A stretch of 64,000 bases of DNA from Sphingobium sp. BYY-5 (GCF_022758885.1 NZ_JALEBH010000001.1:2697501-2761500), one strand, 5' to 3'. Positions 18,480-27,952 are shown, counted from the first letter of the stretch. Notes: generated by a model not told the origin, from the sequence alone. Numbers and translations: made by a program.

Positions 18480-21134
18480 TTATTTCTTCGCCGCGAACCA
18501 GGCGTTGGTGGGCGCCTTCAACCGGCTTCGCGTCTCGATCCGCGTCTTGATCGCGGCGATCGCGCGGTCGACCACCTTGCGCGATTCGGGCGTCAGATAC
18601 TGGGTCGCATAGGCGTCCAGCTTCGTCACCATCGCCGGGTCGGCCGATCCGCCGCCCAGCCGCGCAAGGGCCTGGCTGCGCGCCGACACGTCGATCAGCG
18701 CCTCATATTGCGCCTTGTGCGCCAGCACATAGTCCACCGCCTGCATCGGATGCGCCGCGCCGACCTGTCCGATGATCGCGGCGCTGGTGGTCTTGCCCGG
18801 TTCGTCGGTCAGGGCGAGGTCGAGCGCCTGGCTTCCCAGCTTCTCGTCCTTCGCCTTGCCCAGCAGCGCATAGAGCGTGCTCTTTTCCAGGTCGCTCTTC
18901 GCGCCCCTGGCCATGACGCGCAGTCTGTCCCAGGTCGCCTGGTCGGCATTTTGCGCGATAATGCCCAGCCAGACGTTGCGCAGCGGCCCGTCCAGCGCGG
19001 CCGGATTGCCCGCCAGCGCGGCGAAGCGCTTGTTCGCTTTGGCCACCACGGCCTTGTCGCCCATGCTGCCCAGGGTCGCGATCAGGCTGGAGCGCAGCAC
19101 CGGCACCTGCGGGCTTTCACCGGCCTTGGCGTCATAGCCGATCGCCGCCAGCACCGGGGTCAGCTTCTTCGACGCATAGGCCGCGACCCGCGCCTGGCCG
19201 GTCGCATCGCCCTCCAGCATGTCATAGCTGCTCTTGAGATAGCCGGGCACCTCGGCCAGCACTGCCGGGCTGCCGTTGGCGGGCACCGCGTCGACCAGGT
19301 CCAGCGCCAGCCCGACCGGTTGATATCCGCCCAGCGCGAGCTGGAAATTGTCGGCCAGCAGGCCGGTCTGGTCGATGCTGGCGAGCGTGCCGAAATCCCT
19401 GGCCAGCGCCTTGACGTTCGCTTCGGGATAGAGCGAGCGATAATAGCCCGTCTGCCCCGCATTGATGACATAGGCGCCACAACCCGGCAGCGTGACCTGC
19501 CCCCTGCCGCCGGTCAGGATCAGGCGTTGCGCCTCGCCGCCCAGCGTCTGCGCCTTCACCGGCACGTTCCAGCTTTGCGGCGCCTTGTCTTTGGCGTCGC
19601 GGCTGAACTCGCCCTGGCTCAGCGTCAGCAGCGTGTTGCCGCCCTGGCACTGGGCGCTCTCCACCTTGACCAGCGGAATGCCCGGCTTGGACGTGAAGTC
19701 ATGCGCGATGCTGACCAGCCCTGTGGCACCTGCGCCCTCGACCGCCTTCCACAGGTCGTCGGTCACGGTGTTGCCATAGGCGTGGGCCTTCATGTAGCTG
19801 CGGATGCCGCTGCGCCAGACATCCTCGCCGGCATAGCCTTCCAGCATGGTGATGACGGCTTCGCCCTTCTGATAGGTGATGGCGTCGAACGCCTGGTTCA
19901 CCTCGTCCACCGTATGGATTTTCTGCACCACGGGATGGGTGGTCCTGAGCGCATCCAGGCTCATCGCGGCCTCGCGCCCGTCGACGCGGGAGAGCAGGGT
20001 TTCCCATTGCGGGTTCAGCTTGTCCGTGACCTTGGTCGCCATCCAGCTCGCAAAGCCCTCGTTCAGCCAGAGATCGTCCCACCAGGCCATGGTGACGAGG
20101 TCGCCGAACCATTGGTGCGCCATTTCATGCGCGACGATTTCGTAGATGGTGCGGCGCGTCTCTTCGGAGGTGAAGCGCGGATCGACCAGCAGAGCGCGTT
20201 CGAAGGTGAAGATCGCACCCCAATTCTCCATCGCGCTGAAAAACTGGCTCTGGCCCGGCCCGGCGACATTATCCAGCTTGGGCAGGGGGAAGGGAACGCC
20301 GAAATAGTCGTTATAATAAGGCAGGATCGCCGCCGACGCATCGAGCGCCAGTTGCGCCTTGCCGGTATTGCCCCTGCCGGTGATGACGCCGACTTCGGTC
20401 GGCCCGGCCATCTTGGTCGCGCGGTCCAGTTCGCCCAGGCCGAAGAACAGCAGGTAGGAGGACATTTTCGGGCTGGTGCCGAACGTCACCAGCTTCTTCG
20501 CTCCGCCCAGATCCTTGCTTGTTTTGACCGGCATGTTGCCGACCGCCAGTTGGTCCGCCGGGACGACGGCCGACAGGTCGAAGGTCGCCTTGTAGCTCGG
20601 TTCGTCGAAGCTCGGCACGAAGCGGCGGGCGTCGGGCGCTTCGAACTGGGTGAAGAGCGCGCGCTTCGCGGCCCCCGCATTGTCGGTATAGTCGAGCGCG
20701 AACAGGCCATTGGCCTGCTGGTTGATGACGCCGGCATAGGTGACGTTGAGCTTGTAGCTGCCCGGCTGGATCGGCTTGCCGAAATCGAAGGTCACGGTCT
20801 GCGCATCGGCGTCGATCTTTGCCGTGCCGGTGATCGCCTGGCCTTTCGCCGGGGTCAGGGTGACGGTGGAGAAGGTCAGGTCGGCGGCGTTCAGCACCAG
20901 CGCGGGCAATGTCGCGGCGACGCTGACGTCGATCGTCACCTTGCCGGTGAATGTCAGATTCGCCGCGTCGGGCGTCACCTCGATCGCATAATGGCTGGGC
21001 GCGGCGCCGCGCGGCAACTGGGTGGTGATGTCCGCCGCCGGACCGGTGGGCGCGGCGCCCTGCGCCAGTGCGGGGGTGGCCAGGGCGATCGGGGCGGCCG
21101 CGATCAGCAGCGGCAGGATTTTGGAGAAGGACAT
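18480..21134 (-). CDS. M1-family metallo-aminopeptidase, exported
   Basis: A zinc aminopeptidase of 884 residues (PepN/ERAP-like) that releases N-terminal residues from peptides. A signal peptide (MSFSKILPLLIAAAPIALA, cut near AQG) places it in the periplasm. The exopeptidase motif is FFSAMENWG. The zinc site is VAHEMAHQWFGD with the third ligand in WLNEGFASW, and the catalytic Tyr region follows. A C-terminal ERAP1_C-like helical domain occupies about residues 520-860. Confidence 0.94.
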   Translation of the reverse strand: MSFSKILPLLIAAAPIALATPALAQGAAPTGPAADITTQLPRGAAPSHYAIEVTPDAANLTFTGKVTIDVSVAATLPALVLNAADLTFSTVTLTPAKGQAITGTAKIDADAQTVTFDFGKPIQPGSYKLNVTYAGVINQQANGLFALDYTDNAGAAKRALFTQFEAPDARRFVPSFDEPSYKATFDLSAVVPADQLAVGNMPVKTSKDLGGAKKLVTFGTSPKMSSYLLFFGLGELDRATKMAGPTEVGVITGRGNTGKAQLALDASAAILPYYNDYFGVPFPLPKLDNVAGPGQSQFFSAMENWGAIFTFERALLVDPRFTSEETRRTIYEIVAHEMAHQWFGDLVTMAWWDDLWLNEGFASWMATKVTDKLNPQWETLLSRVDGREAAMSLDALRTTHPVVQKIHTVDEVNQAFDAITYQKGEAVITMLEGYAGEDVWRSGIRSYMKAHAYGNTVTDDLWKAVEGAGATGLVSIAHDFTSKPGIPLVKVESAQCQGGNTLLTLSQGEFSRDAKDKAPQSWNVPVKAQTLGGEAQRLILTGGRGQVTLPGCGAYVINAGQTGYYRSLYPEANVKALARDFGTLASIDQTGLLADNFQLALGGYQPVGLALDLVDAVPANGSPAVLAEVPGYLKSSYDMLEGDATGQARVAAYASKKLTPVLAAIGYDAKAGESPQVPVLRSSLIATLGSMGDKAVVAKANKRFAALAGNPAALDGPLRNVWLGIIAQNADQATWDRLRVMARGAKSDLEKSTLYALLGKAKDEKLGSQALDLALTDEPGKTTSAAIIGQVGAAHPMQAVDYVLAHKAQYEALIDVSARSQALARLGGGSADPAMVTKLDAYATQYLTPESRKVVDRAIAAIKTRIETRSRLKAPTNAWFAAKK

Positions 21135-21341
21135 AAGATTTCAGACTCCGACACGTCTTGAAAGGCGCAATGAGACACTATCACGCGCCGCTATGAACGC
21201 GGGATCGGTCCTTTCGCCACGGGGGTCAAGTGAACTATCCGCAAGAGAATGTCGTTGGTCGAACCCTGTTGGCCGTTCGTCAAGCAGGAAGCGCCGCAGG
21301 CAATGAACCTTGTGCTGCCATACCGCGCAACCGGTGCCTGT
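21135..21341. other. intergenic stretch upstream of aminopeptidase gene
   Basis: With the two repeats that follow it, this makes a 421-bp gene-free region between the aminopeptidase gene and queF. It must hold the aminopeptidase promoter. I recognise no gene or RNA in it. Confidence 0.4.
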
Positions 21342-21415
21342 CCCTCCGCGTCTCCGCGCCTCCGCGTGAACAAATTTGGTTCGCGCGGAGGCGCGGAGAC
21401 GCGGAGAAGAAAGAG
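21342..21415. repeat. CTCCGCG palindromic repeat (copy 2)
   Basis: CTCCGCGTCTCCGCGCCTCC pairs with GGAGGCGCGGAGACGCGGAG around GTGAACAAATTTGGTTCGC. It is nearly identical to the element at 9978-10043, but with more complete arms. Confidence 0.8.
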
Positions 21416-21439
21416 GCAGTCTTCCGGTGAGGAGGCGGC

Positions 21440-21559
21440 TTAGAATTTGTTTGAAAATGCGCCTATCGGCGCATTGCGGCACCGGCCTTCAAACGAGTCA
21501 CGTGCCTCGTTTGAAGGCCGGTGCGGTCTCAAAATGCGCATTTTCAAACAGACTCTTAG
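21440..21559. repeat. TTTGAAAATGCGC palindromic element (copy 1)
   Basis: A 120-bp element. It begins TTAGAATTTGTTTGAAAATG and ends CATTTTCAAACAGACTCTTA. It holds a perfect 16-bp inner stem, CCGGCCTTCAAACGAG, with its complement (21482-21521). Related elements lie at 28563-28645 and 32736-32822. The right-hand TTA (21556-21558) is also the stop codon of queF on the minus strand. Confidence 0.8.
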
Positions 21560-22017
21560 CCCCGCCCGCGATAGCCCGGTACGTCCTGCGACGGCAGCCA
21601 CAGTCCGGCCGGTGGTTCGCCCGATTGCCAGAAAACGTCGATTGGGATGCCGCCGCGCGGATACCAGTAACCGCCGATGCGCAGCCAGATCGGCTGCATC
21701 TCGGTGAACAGCCGCTCGCCGATGCCCACGGTGCAATCCTCGTGGAAGGCGGCATGGTTGCGGAAGGCGCCCAGGAACAGCTTCAGCGACTTGGATTCGA
21801 CGATTGTTCCGCCCGGCGCATAGTCGATCACCAGATGGGCGAAGTCGGGCTGGCCCGTCACCGGGCAGAGCGAGGTGAATTCGGGCGCGGTGAAGCGCAC
21901 CAGATAGGGCTTGCCGGGGCGCGGATTGGGAACATAATCCAGCACGGCCTCTTCCGGCCGGGCGGGAAGCGCACTGGTCTGGCCCAGATGCAGCGGAGTC
22001 GAGGAAAGGTCAGTCAT
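21556..22017 (-). CDS. queF: 7-cyano-7-deazaguanine reductase (QueF)
   Basis: A short-form QueF (unimodular T-fold) of 153 residues that reduces preQ0 to preQ1 with NADPH in queuosine synthesis. Motifs are [16 protein letters not shown], with the catalytic cysteine and the aspartate downstream, [15 protein letters not shown] and HEDC. Start [12 protein letters not shown] at 22017. The TAA stop lies inside the terminal sequence of a palindromic repeat. Confidence 0.95.
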   Translation of the reverse strand: MTDLSSTPLHLGQTSALPARPEEAVLDYVPNPRPGKPYLVRFTAPEFTSLCPVTGQPDFAHLVIDYAPGGTIVESKSLKLFLGAFRNHAAFHEDCTVGIGERLFTEMQPIWLRIGGYWYPRGGIPIDVFWQSGEPPAGLWLPSQDVPGYRGRG

Positions 22018-22105
22018 GCCGCGCCGTCTACGCCATCGCACGCTTGATGTCATCGTTCCGCATTGTTCACTTGCGGTTCAGTCATTCTTGTGCCTTGGCG
22101 GCGGG

Positions 22106-23344
22106 ATGGGGTTCCCGGTTCGTCTGTTTCTTCTTGCCGCCGCGCCGTTGTTGCTGGCTGCGCCTGTTCATGCGCAGCAGGCACAGGAGCCGGCTCCGAC
22201 ATTTTCCCTGCCGCCCGCCGGCACTGCCCCGGCGCCCAATCCGAACCGGCAGGGGCCGGAACTGGACGTGTATCGCGACCAGCCGCGCACGGCGCCCCCA
22301 GTCGTGGCGCCGACCGTCGTGCCCCCGCCCGTTCCCGTGCAGCCCGCGCCGACGCCCCAGTCTACCCCTCCGCGTCCGATGCCGGTGCGACCCGCGCCCG
22401 AACAACCACGCGCCACGCGCCCGGCCGAGCGGGAAGCGCCAGCCACCGTGCAACCGACGCCCGCACCGGTCGCGCCGACCAATGCCGTCGAACCAACGAA
22501 CGAAACCGCGCCCATCATCGCGCCATCGCTTCCCGCGCCGGCGACCAACGCCGTCGAAACGCCCGAAGCCGTCCCTGCCATACCGACGGAGCAGGGGAGC
22601 AAGCTGCCCTGGGTCATCGGCGGCGCACTGGCGCTCGTCGCGCTGGCTGCTTTCCTGCTGTTGCGCCGCCGCCGTCCGGTAGAGGTAGAGGAAGAACCGG
22701 CTCCGCCAGCGGTGGAGGTTCCACCGCCCGCGCCTGCCCCTGTCGCCCCCCCTGCGCCGGTGGAGTCCGCTCCCCCGCCGCCAGCGCCAGTCGCTGCGCC
22801 CGAACAACGGATCGCCACCACCGGCCGCCCCTGGCTCGACATGGACATGGCTGTCAGCCAGGCGCGCTATTCGCTGATGGGCCTGACCATCGTCTACAGC
22901 CTCATTCTTCATAATCGCGGCGACCGCCCCGCGCAGGATATCCTGATCCGCGGCATCGTCGGCAATGCGGGCGCGCAGCAGCAGGCGTTGCTCCAGGGCT
23001 TCTTTGCCGGCGACGATGGCCTGCCGCTTCACAGCGCGGTGTCGATCGAACCGGGCGAGACGCGTCAGCTTGCTGGCGAACTGCGCCTGTCGCCTGAACA
23101 GATCGTGCCGGTGGAAATGGGCCAGCGCAGCCTGCTGATCCCGCTCGCCGCCTTCGACCTCGCCTATCGCTGGGACGCGGTGGAGGACGAAGCGCTGGGC
23201 CATGGCCGCACCGCGCGCGCCTTCATCGTCGGGCAGGAGCAGGAGCCTCGCGCCGCCCGCCTCGCGCCCCTGCGCCTGGATCAAGGACCGCGCCAATATC
23301 GCCGCCCGGCCGCTCGCGCCGCGGCGGAACTGGCTCCCGCCTGA
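22106..23344 (+). CDS. proline-rich single-span membrane protein
   Basis: A protein of 412 residues. A signal-like helix (VRLFLLAAAPLLLAAPVHAQ) is followed by ~150 residues very rich in Pro/Ala. A transmembrane helix (WVIGGALALVALAAFLLLRRRR) comes next, then a second Pro-rich linker and a C-terminal domain of ~140 residues (RPWLDMDMAVSQARYSLMGL) that looks beta-rich. The Pro-rich periplasmic part could span the envelope, but function is unknown. The start ATG 22106 follows a GGCGGCGGG RBS-like stretch. It is divergent from queF. Confidence 0.85.
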   Translation: MGFPVRLFLLAAAPLLLAAPVHAQQAQEPAPTFSLPPAGTAPAPNPNRQGPELDVYRDQPRTAPPVVAPTVVPPPVPVQPAPTPQSTPPRPMPVRPAPEQPRATRPAEREAPATVQPTPAPVAPTNAVEPTNETAPIIAPSLPAPATNAVETPEAVPAIPTEQGSKLPWVIGGALALVALAAFLLLRRRRPVEVEEEPAPPAVEVPPPAPAPVAPPAPVESAPPPPAPVAAPEQRIATTGRPWLDMDMAVSQARYSLMGLTIVYSLILHNRGDRPAQDILIRGIVGNAGAQQQALLQGFFAGDDGLPLHSAVSIEPGETRQLAGELRLSPEQIVPVEMGQRSLLIPLAAFDLAYRWDAVEDEALGHGRTARAFIVGQEQEPRAARLAPLRLDQGPRQYRRPAARAAAELAPA

Positions 23345-23413
23345 AGCCATCTCTTTCCAGCCCCGGCAGGCCCGCCTAGAAGAAGCCGAGGAACAAGGAC
23401 ATAAGGGACCCGC

Positions 23414-24259
23414 ATGACCATCTTCGTTTCCACCGAGTGGCTCGCTGCCGAACTGGGCAAGTCGGATTTGCGCATCCTGGATGCCAGCCTGTTCCTGCCC
23501 GGCACGCCGCGCGACGCCCGCGCCGAGTTTGAGGCCGCCCATATCCCCGGCGCGGCCTTTCTCGATCTTGATACGCTGGCCGACCCGATCGATCCCGCGC
23601 CGCATAGCTTGCCGCCCGACGCGCTGATGACGCAGCGTGTCCAGGCGCTGGGCATCGATGCCGACAGCCGCATCATCCTCTATGACAACAGCCCCATCCG
23701 CAGCGCCGCGCGCGCCTGGTGGATGATGCGTCTCTATGGTGTCGGCGCGTCGGCCGCGATTCTCGACGGCGGCCTGCCCAAATGGCTGGCGGAGGGGCGG
23801 TCCACGGACAGCGGTGCCGCCATTCCCGCCCCCGGCACTGCTGTCGCCCGCATCGACCGCGCGCAGGTGCGTACCAAGGCCGATCTGCGCGCCAATATCG
23901 ACAGCGGTAACGCCCAGGTGCTGGACGCCCGTGGCGCCGGCCGCTTCACCGGCACGGAGGCGGAGCCACGCCCCGGCATGGCGTCGGGCCATATTCCCGG
24001 ATCGCGCAACCTGCCCTATTCCGCGCTGTTCGCGGCCGACAACAGCCTGAAATCGCCCGATGAACTGCGCGCCCTTTATGAAGGCGCTGGCATCGACCTT
24101 AACCGTCCCGTCATCACGACCTGCGGCAGCGGCGTCACTGCCGCCATCCTGCTCGCGGGCCTCGAATCGCTCGGCAAGACCGATATCGGCCTCTATGACG
24201 GAAGCTGGTCCGAATGGGGCTTCGATCCCGCGACACCGAAAGCGACAGGTGCGGCATGA
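23414..24259 (+). CDS. sseA: 3-mercaptopyruvate sulfurtransferase (rhodanese family)
   Basis: A protein of 281 residues with two rhodanese domains. It transfers sulfur from 3-mercaptopyruvate to thiophilic acceptors. The N-terminal inactive domain has DASLFLPGTPRDARAEFEAA and the C-terminal domain carries the active cysteine in TTCGSGVTAAILLAGL; the CGSGVTA loop is typical of mercaptopyruvate rather than thiosulfate enzymes. The stop overlaps the start of metC (ATGA), linking it to sulfur amino-acid metabolism. Confidence 0.93.
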   Translation: MTIFVSTEWLAAELGKSDLRILDASLFLPGTPRDARAEFEAAHIPGAAFLDLDTLADPIDPAPHSLPPDALMTQRVQALGIDADSRIILYDNSPIRSAARAWWMMRLYGVGASAAILDGGLPKWLAEGRSTDSGAAIPAPGTAVARIDRAQVRTKADLRANIDSGNAQVLDARGAGRFTGTEAEPRPGMASGHIPGSRNLPYSALFAADNSLKSPDELRALYEGAGIDLNRPVITTCGSGVTAAILLAGLESLGKTDIGLYDGSWSEWGFDPATPKATGAA

Positions 24260-25485
24260 GCGACGACGCTTTCGACAAGGATGAACGCAAGCCGCTGACC
24301 AGATTGGCGCAGGCGGGCCGCAAGCCCGAATGGACCGGTATGCCCGGCCAGCCCGGCAGCATCGTCAGCCCGCCGGTCTGGCGCGCCTCGACCATCCTCT
24401 ATGACGATGTTGCCCATTTGCGGAAGGCGGCGGGCAGCAGCACGCATGAGCGCCTCTTCTACGGGCGCAAGGGTACGCCGACCGCCTGGTCGCTGGCCGA
24501 TGCGCTCACCGAAATGGAACCGGGCGCGGAGGGGACGATGCTCTTCCCCTCGGGCGTGGCGGCGATCGCCTGCGCGCTGATGGCGGTGCTCAGGCCCGGC
24601 GACCGGCTGCTGATGGTCGACAGCACCTATGATCCGACCCGCAATTTCTGCCAGCAACTGCTGAAGAATTACGGCATCGAAACAGTCTATTATGATCCCG
24701 CGACCGTCCGGTTCGATGCCTATCTTGAGGCTGGCCCCATCCGCGCCATCTTCCTCGAAAGCCCCGGCAGCCTGACCTTCGAGGTGCAGGACATCCCCGC
24801 CATCACCGCCTGGGCCAGGGCGAACGGGGTCGTCACCCTGCTCGACAATACATGGGCGACGCCGCTCTATTTCCCGGCCTTGTCCCATGGCGTCGACATC
24901 TCGATCCTCGCCTGCACCAAATATATTGTCGGCCATTCGGACGTGATGATCGGCAGCGTCACCGCCAATGCGGACTGGTTCGCGAAGGTCCGCCAGACCG
25001 CCTATCTGTTCGGCCAGATGACCAGCCCCGACGACGCCTGGCTCGCCGCGCGCGGGCTGCGCACGCTGGGCGTCCGGTTGCGGCAGCATCAGGACAGCGC
25101 GCTCGCCATCGCCCGCTGGCTCAAGGACCAGCCCGATGTCGCCAGCGTCCTCCACCCGGCGCTGCCCGATTGCCCCGGCCATGCGCTGTGGCAGCGGGAT
25201 TTCAGCGGCTCCTCAGGCCTCTTCACCTTCATCCTGCGCGGCGGCGATGAACAGGCGCGCGCGGCGCTGATCGACGGACTCGCCCATTTCGGCATCGGCT
25301 ATAGCTGGGGCGGCTTTGAGAGCCTGGCGCTGCCGGTCGATCCGGCCCGCTATCGCAGTGCGACGACATGGCAAGCGGAAGGCCCCGCCGTCCGCCTGCA
25401 TATTGGTCTGGAAGACCCGGCGGACCTGATCGCGGACCTCGACGCCGGTCTCGCCCGCTTCCGCGCGATCCGCGACGCAGGCTGA
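24256..25485 (+). CDS. metC: cystathionine beta-lyase
   Basis: A Cys/Met-metabolism PLP enzyme of 409 residues that splits cystathionine into homocysteine, pyruvate and ammonia. Features are RLFYGRKGTPTAWSLADALT, the PLP lysine in LACTKYIVGHSDVMIGS and the C-terminal SWGGFESLALP. The bacterial beta-lyase subgroup is preferred over gamma-synthase from the YGRxGTPT and WGG(F/Y)ESL motifs. It is translationally coupled to sseA by an ATGA overlap. Confidence 0.93.
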   Translation: MSDDAFDKDERKPLTRLAQAGRKPEWTGMPGQPGSIVSPPVWRASTILYDDVAHLRKAAGSSTHERLFYGRKGTPTAWSLADALTEMEPGAEGTMLFPSGVAAIACALMAVLRPGDRLLMVDSTYDPTRNFCQQLLKNYGIETVYYDPATVRFDAYLEAGPIRAIFLESPGSLTFEVQDIPAITAWARANGVVTLLDNTWATPLYFPALSHGVDISILACTKYIVGHSDVMIGSVTANADWFAKVRQTAYLFGQMTSPDDAWLAARGLRTLGVRLRQHQDSALAIARWLKDQPDVASVLHPALPDCPGHALWQRDFSGSSGLFTFILRGGDEQARAALIDGLAHFGIGYSWGGFESLALPVDPARYRSATTWQAEGPAVRLHIGLEDPADLIADLDAGLARFRAIRDAG

Positions 25486-25509
25486 GCGTGTGGAAGCAGA
25501 TATCCCGAA

Positions 25510-25711
25510 CCTAGGCCAAGATCGACATTCACGGTATTAGGTGCTTCCTACGCCGTCATGCCGGACCCTTCGGCAGGCTCAGGACAGGCTTGATCCGGCA
25601 TCCAGAGTCGCAGGTGCCGCCCTTTGTGGCCCTGGATGCCGGATCAAGTCCGGCATGACGTTGAAAATGAAGCCAGGGCTTCTGCTTTAACCCGAATGTC
25701 GATCCGCCCTG
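25510..25711. repeat. composite inverted repeat with GATCGACATTC ends (copy 1)
   Basis: The left end is CCTAGGCCAAGATCGACATT and the right end, reverse complemented, AGGGCGGATCGACATTCGGG. Between them lies a nested palindrome, GTCATGCCGGA...TCCGGCATGACG (25552-25662), that itself contains CTTGATCCGGCATCCAG and its complement. The same outer sequence with a much shorter core occurs in reverse orientation at 28443-28566. Confidence 0.8.
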
Positions 25712-26047
25712 ATATTCCTCTCCCTTGAAGGGGAGGATTTTCATAGGGTCCGCACGCCTCCCTTGCCCCTGTTCAGCAAGCGCGTTTGTAAACGCCGTCA
25801 TCGCCAAAACCCTATCCCGCCCCCCATGCACCACAGGGACCGGCCGATGCCGCCTGTCCGATCTTGTTGCAGTCCAGCAACATTAAGGCAGCAAAAGACA
25901 TCAAACAGCAATAAATTCTTGTGCGCCGCAGCGTAGAAAGGCATTTCCAGCATCGTTGAGGCAGCCCGCCCGTCCCGATCGGGAACAGAGAGGCAGGCGT
26001 CTGAACGCAGGCGGGACGATCGCAGAACCACCATCAAGGGGAATCCC
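25712..26047. other. intergenic region upstream of TorF porin gene
   Basis: 336 bp without a gene. It starts with another CTCCCTTGAAGGGGAGGA hairpin (25725-25742) and holds a GTTGCAGTCCAGCAAC stem at 25865-25881 and TCCCGATCGGGA at 25975-25986 in what is probably the porin's 5' leader. AAGGGGAA just before the ATG is the likely RBS. No promoter was assigned with confidence. Confidence 0.4.
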
Positions 26048-26800
26048 ATGCGTAAGTCCATCATCGGCCTCTCGGCCCCTGTTCTTATCGGCGTTCTTGC
26101 CGCCATTTCGGCGCCGGCCATGGCCCAGGACGCGCCGACCTCAGATCTCACCGTCACCGGCAATGCGGCTGTCGTCACCGACTATCGCTTCCGCGGCATT
26201 TCGCAGACCGACAGGCGCTTCGCCCTGCAGGGCGGCATCACCGTCAGCCATAGTTCGGGCCTCTATGTGTCGACCTGGGGCAGCTCGATCGACGATTATG
26301 TCGCGTCGGGCAGCGACCAGGAGCTGGACCTGATCGCGGGCTATACCAAGACCATCGGCGCGGCCACGGTCGATGTCGGCGTCCTCTATTATTATTATCC
26401 CGGCTCCGGCGGGGCGAATACCGACTTCGTCGAGCCTTATGCCTCGGTAAAGGGCACGTTCGGCCCTGCCACCGCCAAGCTGACCGTCAATTACGCGCCC
26501 AAGGCGAAGGCGCTGTCGGTCGGCAACGGCAAGGAGGATAATCTCTATGTCGGGGGCGACCTGTCGGCCTCCATCCCCAATACGCCGCTGGGCGTGTCCG
26601 CGCATCTGGGCCACAGCTTCGGTCCCAGCTATCTGACCATCGGCAAGGAATATACCGACTGGAATATCGGCGCGACCTACACCTGGAGCCACCTGACCTT
26701 CGGCGTTTCCTATGTCGACACCGACAAGTCGAGCTTCAGCCCCAGCGGCCGCAACATCGCCAAGGCGGGCATCGTCGGATCGGTCACAGCCTCCTTCTGA
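26048..26800 (+). CDS. TorF-family putative outer-membrane porin
   Basis: A protein of 250 residues. A signal peptide (SIIGLSAPVLIGVLAAISAPAM, cut after MAQ) precedes a beta-barrel of alternating hydrophobic strands ending in a C-terminal Phe. The TorF/Gcw_chp start motif is NAAVVTDYRFRGISQTD. The family is outer-membrane and often linked to nitrogen or small-solute uptake, but no amtB/glnK lies nearby here. It is followed by its own terminator. Confidence 0.88.
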   Translation: MRKSIIGLSAPVLIGVLAAISAPAMAQDAPTSDLTVTGNAAVVTDYRFRGISQTDRRFALQGGITVSHSSGLYVSTWGSSIDDYVASGSDQELDLIAGYTKTIGAATVDVGVLYYYYPGSGGANTDFVEPYASVKGTFGPATAKLTVNYAPKAKALSVGNGKEDNLYVGGDLSASIPNTPLGVSAHLGHSFGPSYLTIGKEYTDWNIGATYTWSHLTFGVSYVDTDKSSFSPSGRNIAKAGIVGSVTASF

Positions 26801-26823
26801 TCCCATCCTATTTCCGAATCTGG

Positions 26824-26860
26824 GCAAGGCCGCGACTTCCGAAAGGGGTTGCGGCCTTTT
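26824..26860 (+). terminator. intrinsic terminator after TorF porin gene
   Basis: AAGGCCGCGAC pairs with GTTGCGGCCTT around TTCCGAAAGGG, and is followed by TTTCGCG. The stem is strong and the T-run short. Confidence 0.7.
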
Positions 26861-26918
26861 CGCGTCTTGGGCGCTATTACGGGTCGCACCGGCGCGCCCA
26901 CGCCCCTATAATGGCTCC

Positions 26919-27440
26919 ATGTCGCCCATTTCCCTCCTGCTGGTCTTCGTCGTCACCGTCGCCGCGATGGAGGGCTTCGCCTATGTCATGCACCGCTGGG
27001 TGATGCACGGCCCCGGCTGGTTCCTGCACGCGAGCCACCACAGGCCCAGAACCGGCTGGTTCGAGGCGAACGACCTCTATTTCGTGATCTTCGCCATGCC
27101 TTCCATCCTGCTGCTGCTGGGCGGGGTGCAATGGGGCTGGGGCAATTGGGCGACGGCGTGCGGTGCCGGGATCGCCGCCTATGGCGCCATCTATCTCGGC
27201 TTTCACGACATCATCGTCCATCAGCGGGTGAAACACCGCTATGTCGCGCGCTCGCGCTACATGAAGCGCATCGTCCAGGCCCATCGCCTCCACCATGCAG
27301 TGGAAACGAAGGAGGGGACGGTCAGCTTCGGTTTCCTGGTCGCCCCCCATCCAAACGCGCTCAAGCGCGAACTGGCCCGTCGCCATCGGGCCGGCGTGCG
27401 TGCTCCTGCTATTTCGGCAGATCCAGCCCCGCGACATTGA
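26919..27440 (+). CDS. crtZ: beta-carotene hydroxylase CrtZ
   Basis: A membrane di-iron hydroxylase of 173 residues that adds 3-hydroxyl groups to beta-carotene (zeaxanthin route), giving the yellow pigments typical of sphingomonads. Histidine boxes are HRWVMHGPGWFLHASHH, GFHDIIVHQRVKHR and HRLHHAVETKEG. Three to four hydrophobic helices are present. ATG 26919 is chosen; another ATG 8 nt upstream is out of frame. Its last 32 bp overlap the 3' end of the convergent lipoprotein gene. Confidence 0.94.
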   Translation: MSPISLLLVFVVTVAAMEGFAYVMHRWVMHGPGWFLHASHHRPRTGWFEANDLYFVIFAMPSILLLLGGVQWGWGNWATACGAGIAAYGAIYLGFHDIIVHQRVKHRYVARSRYMKRIVQAHRLHHAVETKEGTVSFGFLVAPHPNALKRELARRHRAGVRAPAISADPAPRH

Positions 27441-27903
27441 ACTGGAAGGGCGTGGTCTCGTTCTTCGGTCCGGTGGCCAGATCGACCTTCACCGCCTTGG
27501 ACGCGGCGATCACCTTATAGGCATTTTGCGACGGCGCGATCTCGATCCCGTCATCGGTGTCGGTCATCCGGCCCGTCCAGCGATGGGTCTTGCCGTCGTC
27601 GCCGGTCGCGCTGACCGCACAATCGGACATGTCGCAGTGGAAGGGCGCACCGACCAGCTTCACCGTCACGATCTTCTCGCCGTTGCTCATCGGCTGGACC
27701 AGCAGGACGGAGAAAGTGTCCGACGCGGTCATGGTCTGCACGCTGTTGGTGCTGCCGATATAGGCGAGCTTCGCCTTGGCGCCTTGCCCGCCCTCATATT
27801 TCCAGACATGGCCGATCTGGTCGCGCTGGGTCGGTCCCGCCTTGTCCCCGGACGAGCAGGCGGCCAGCAGGCCGATCGATGCCAGGGCGATGATGTGACG
27901 CAT
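27409..27903 (-). CDS. predicted lipoprotein of unknown function
   Basis: A protein of 164 residues. It has a lipobox signal peptide (MRHIIALASIGLLAACSS) with the modified cysteine at about residue 16. The mature domain is small and beta-rich (IVTVKLVGAPFHCDMSDCAV) with two further cysteines that could pair. No family was recognised. It overlaps the convergent crtZ gene by 32 bp at the 3' end. Confidence 0.8.
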   Translation of the reverse strand: MRHIIALASIGLLAACSSGDKAGPTQRDQIGHVWKYEGGQGAKAKLAYIGSTNSVQTMTASDTFSVLLVQPMSNGEKIVTVKLVGAPFHCDMSDCAVSATGDDGKTHRWTGRMTDTDDGIEIAPSQNAYKVIAASKAVKVDLATGPKNETTPFQFNVAGLDLPK

Positions 27904-27952
27904 AAACTGTCTCCTTGTGACAAGAAGACAACGCGCTCGCTCCAATCCCGTT

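Noticed and set aside
18708..21161. Open frame of about 817 codons on the plus strand opposite the M1 aminopeptidase gene
   Set aside because: The minus-strand gene has the zinc site, a signal peptide and a terminator; the plus-strand frame is an antisense artefact.
22082..23992. Open frame of about 636 codons on the minus strand opposite the Pro-rich protein and sulfurtransferase genes
   Set aside because: It covers two genes on the other strand and reads Gly/Arg repeats caused by antisense of Pro/Ala codons.
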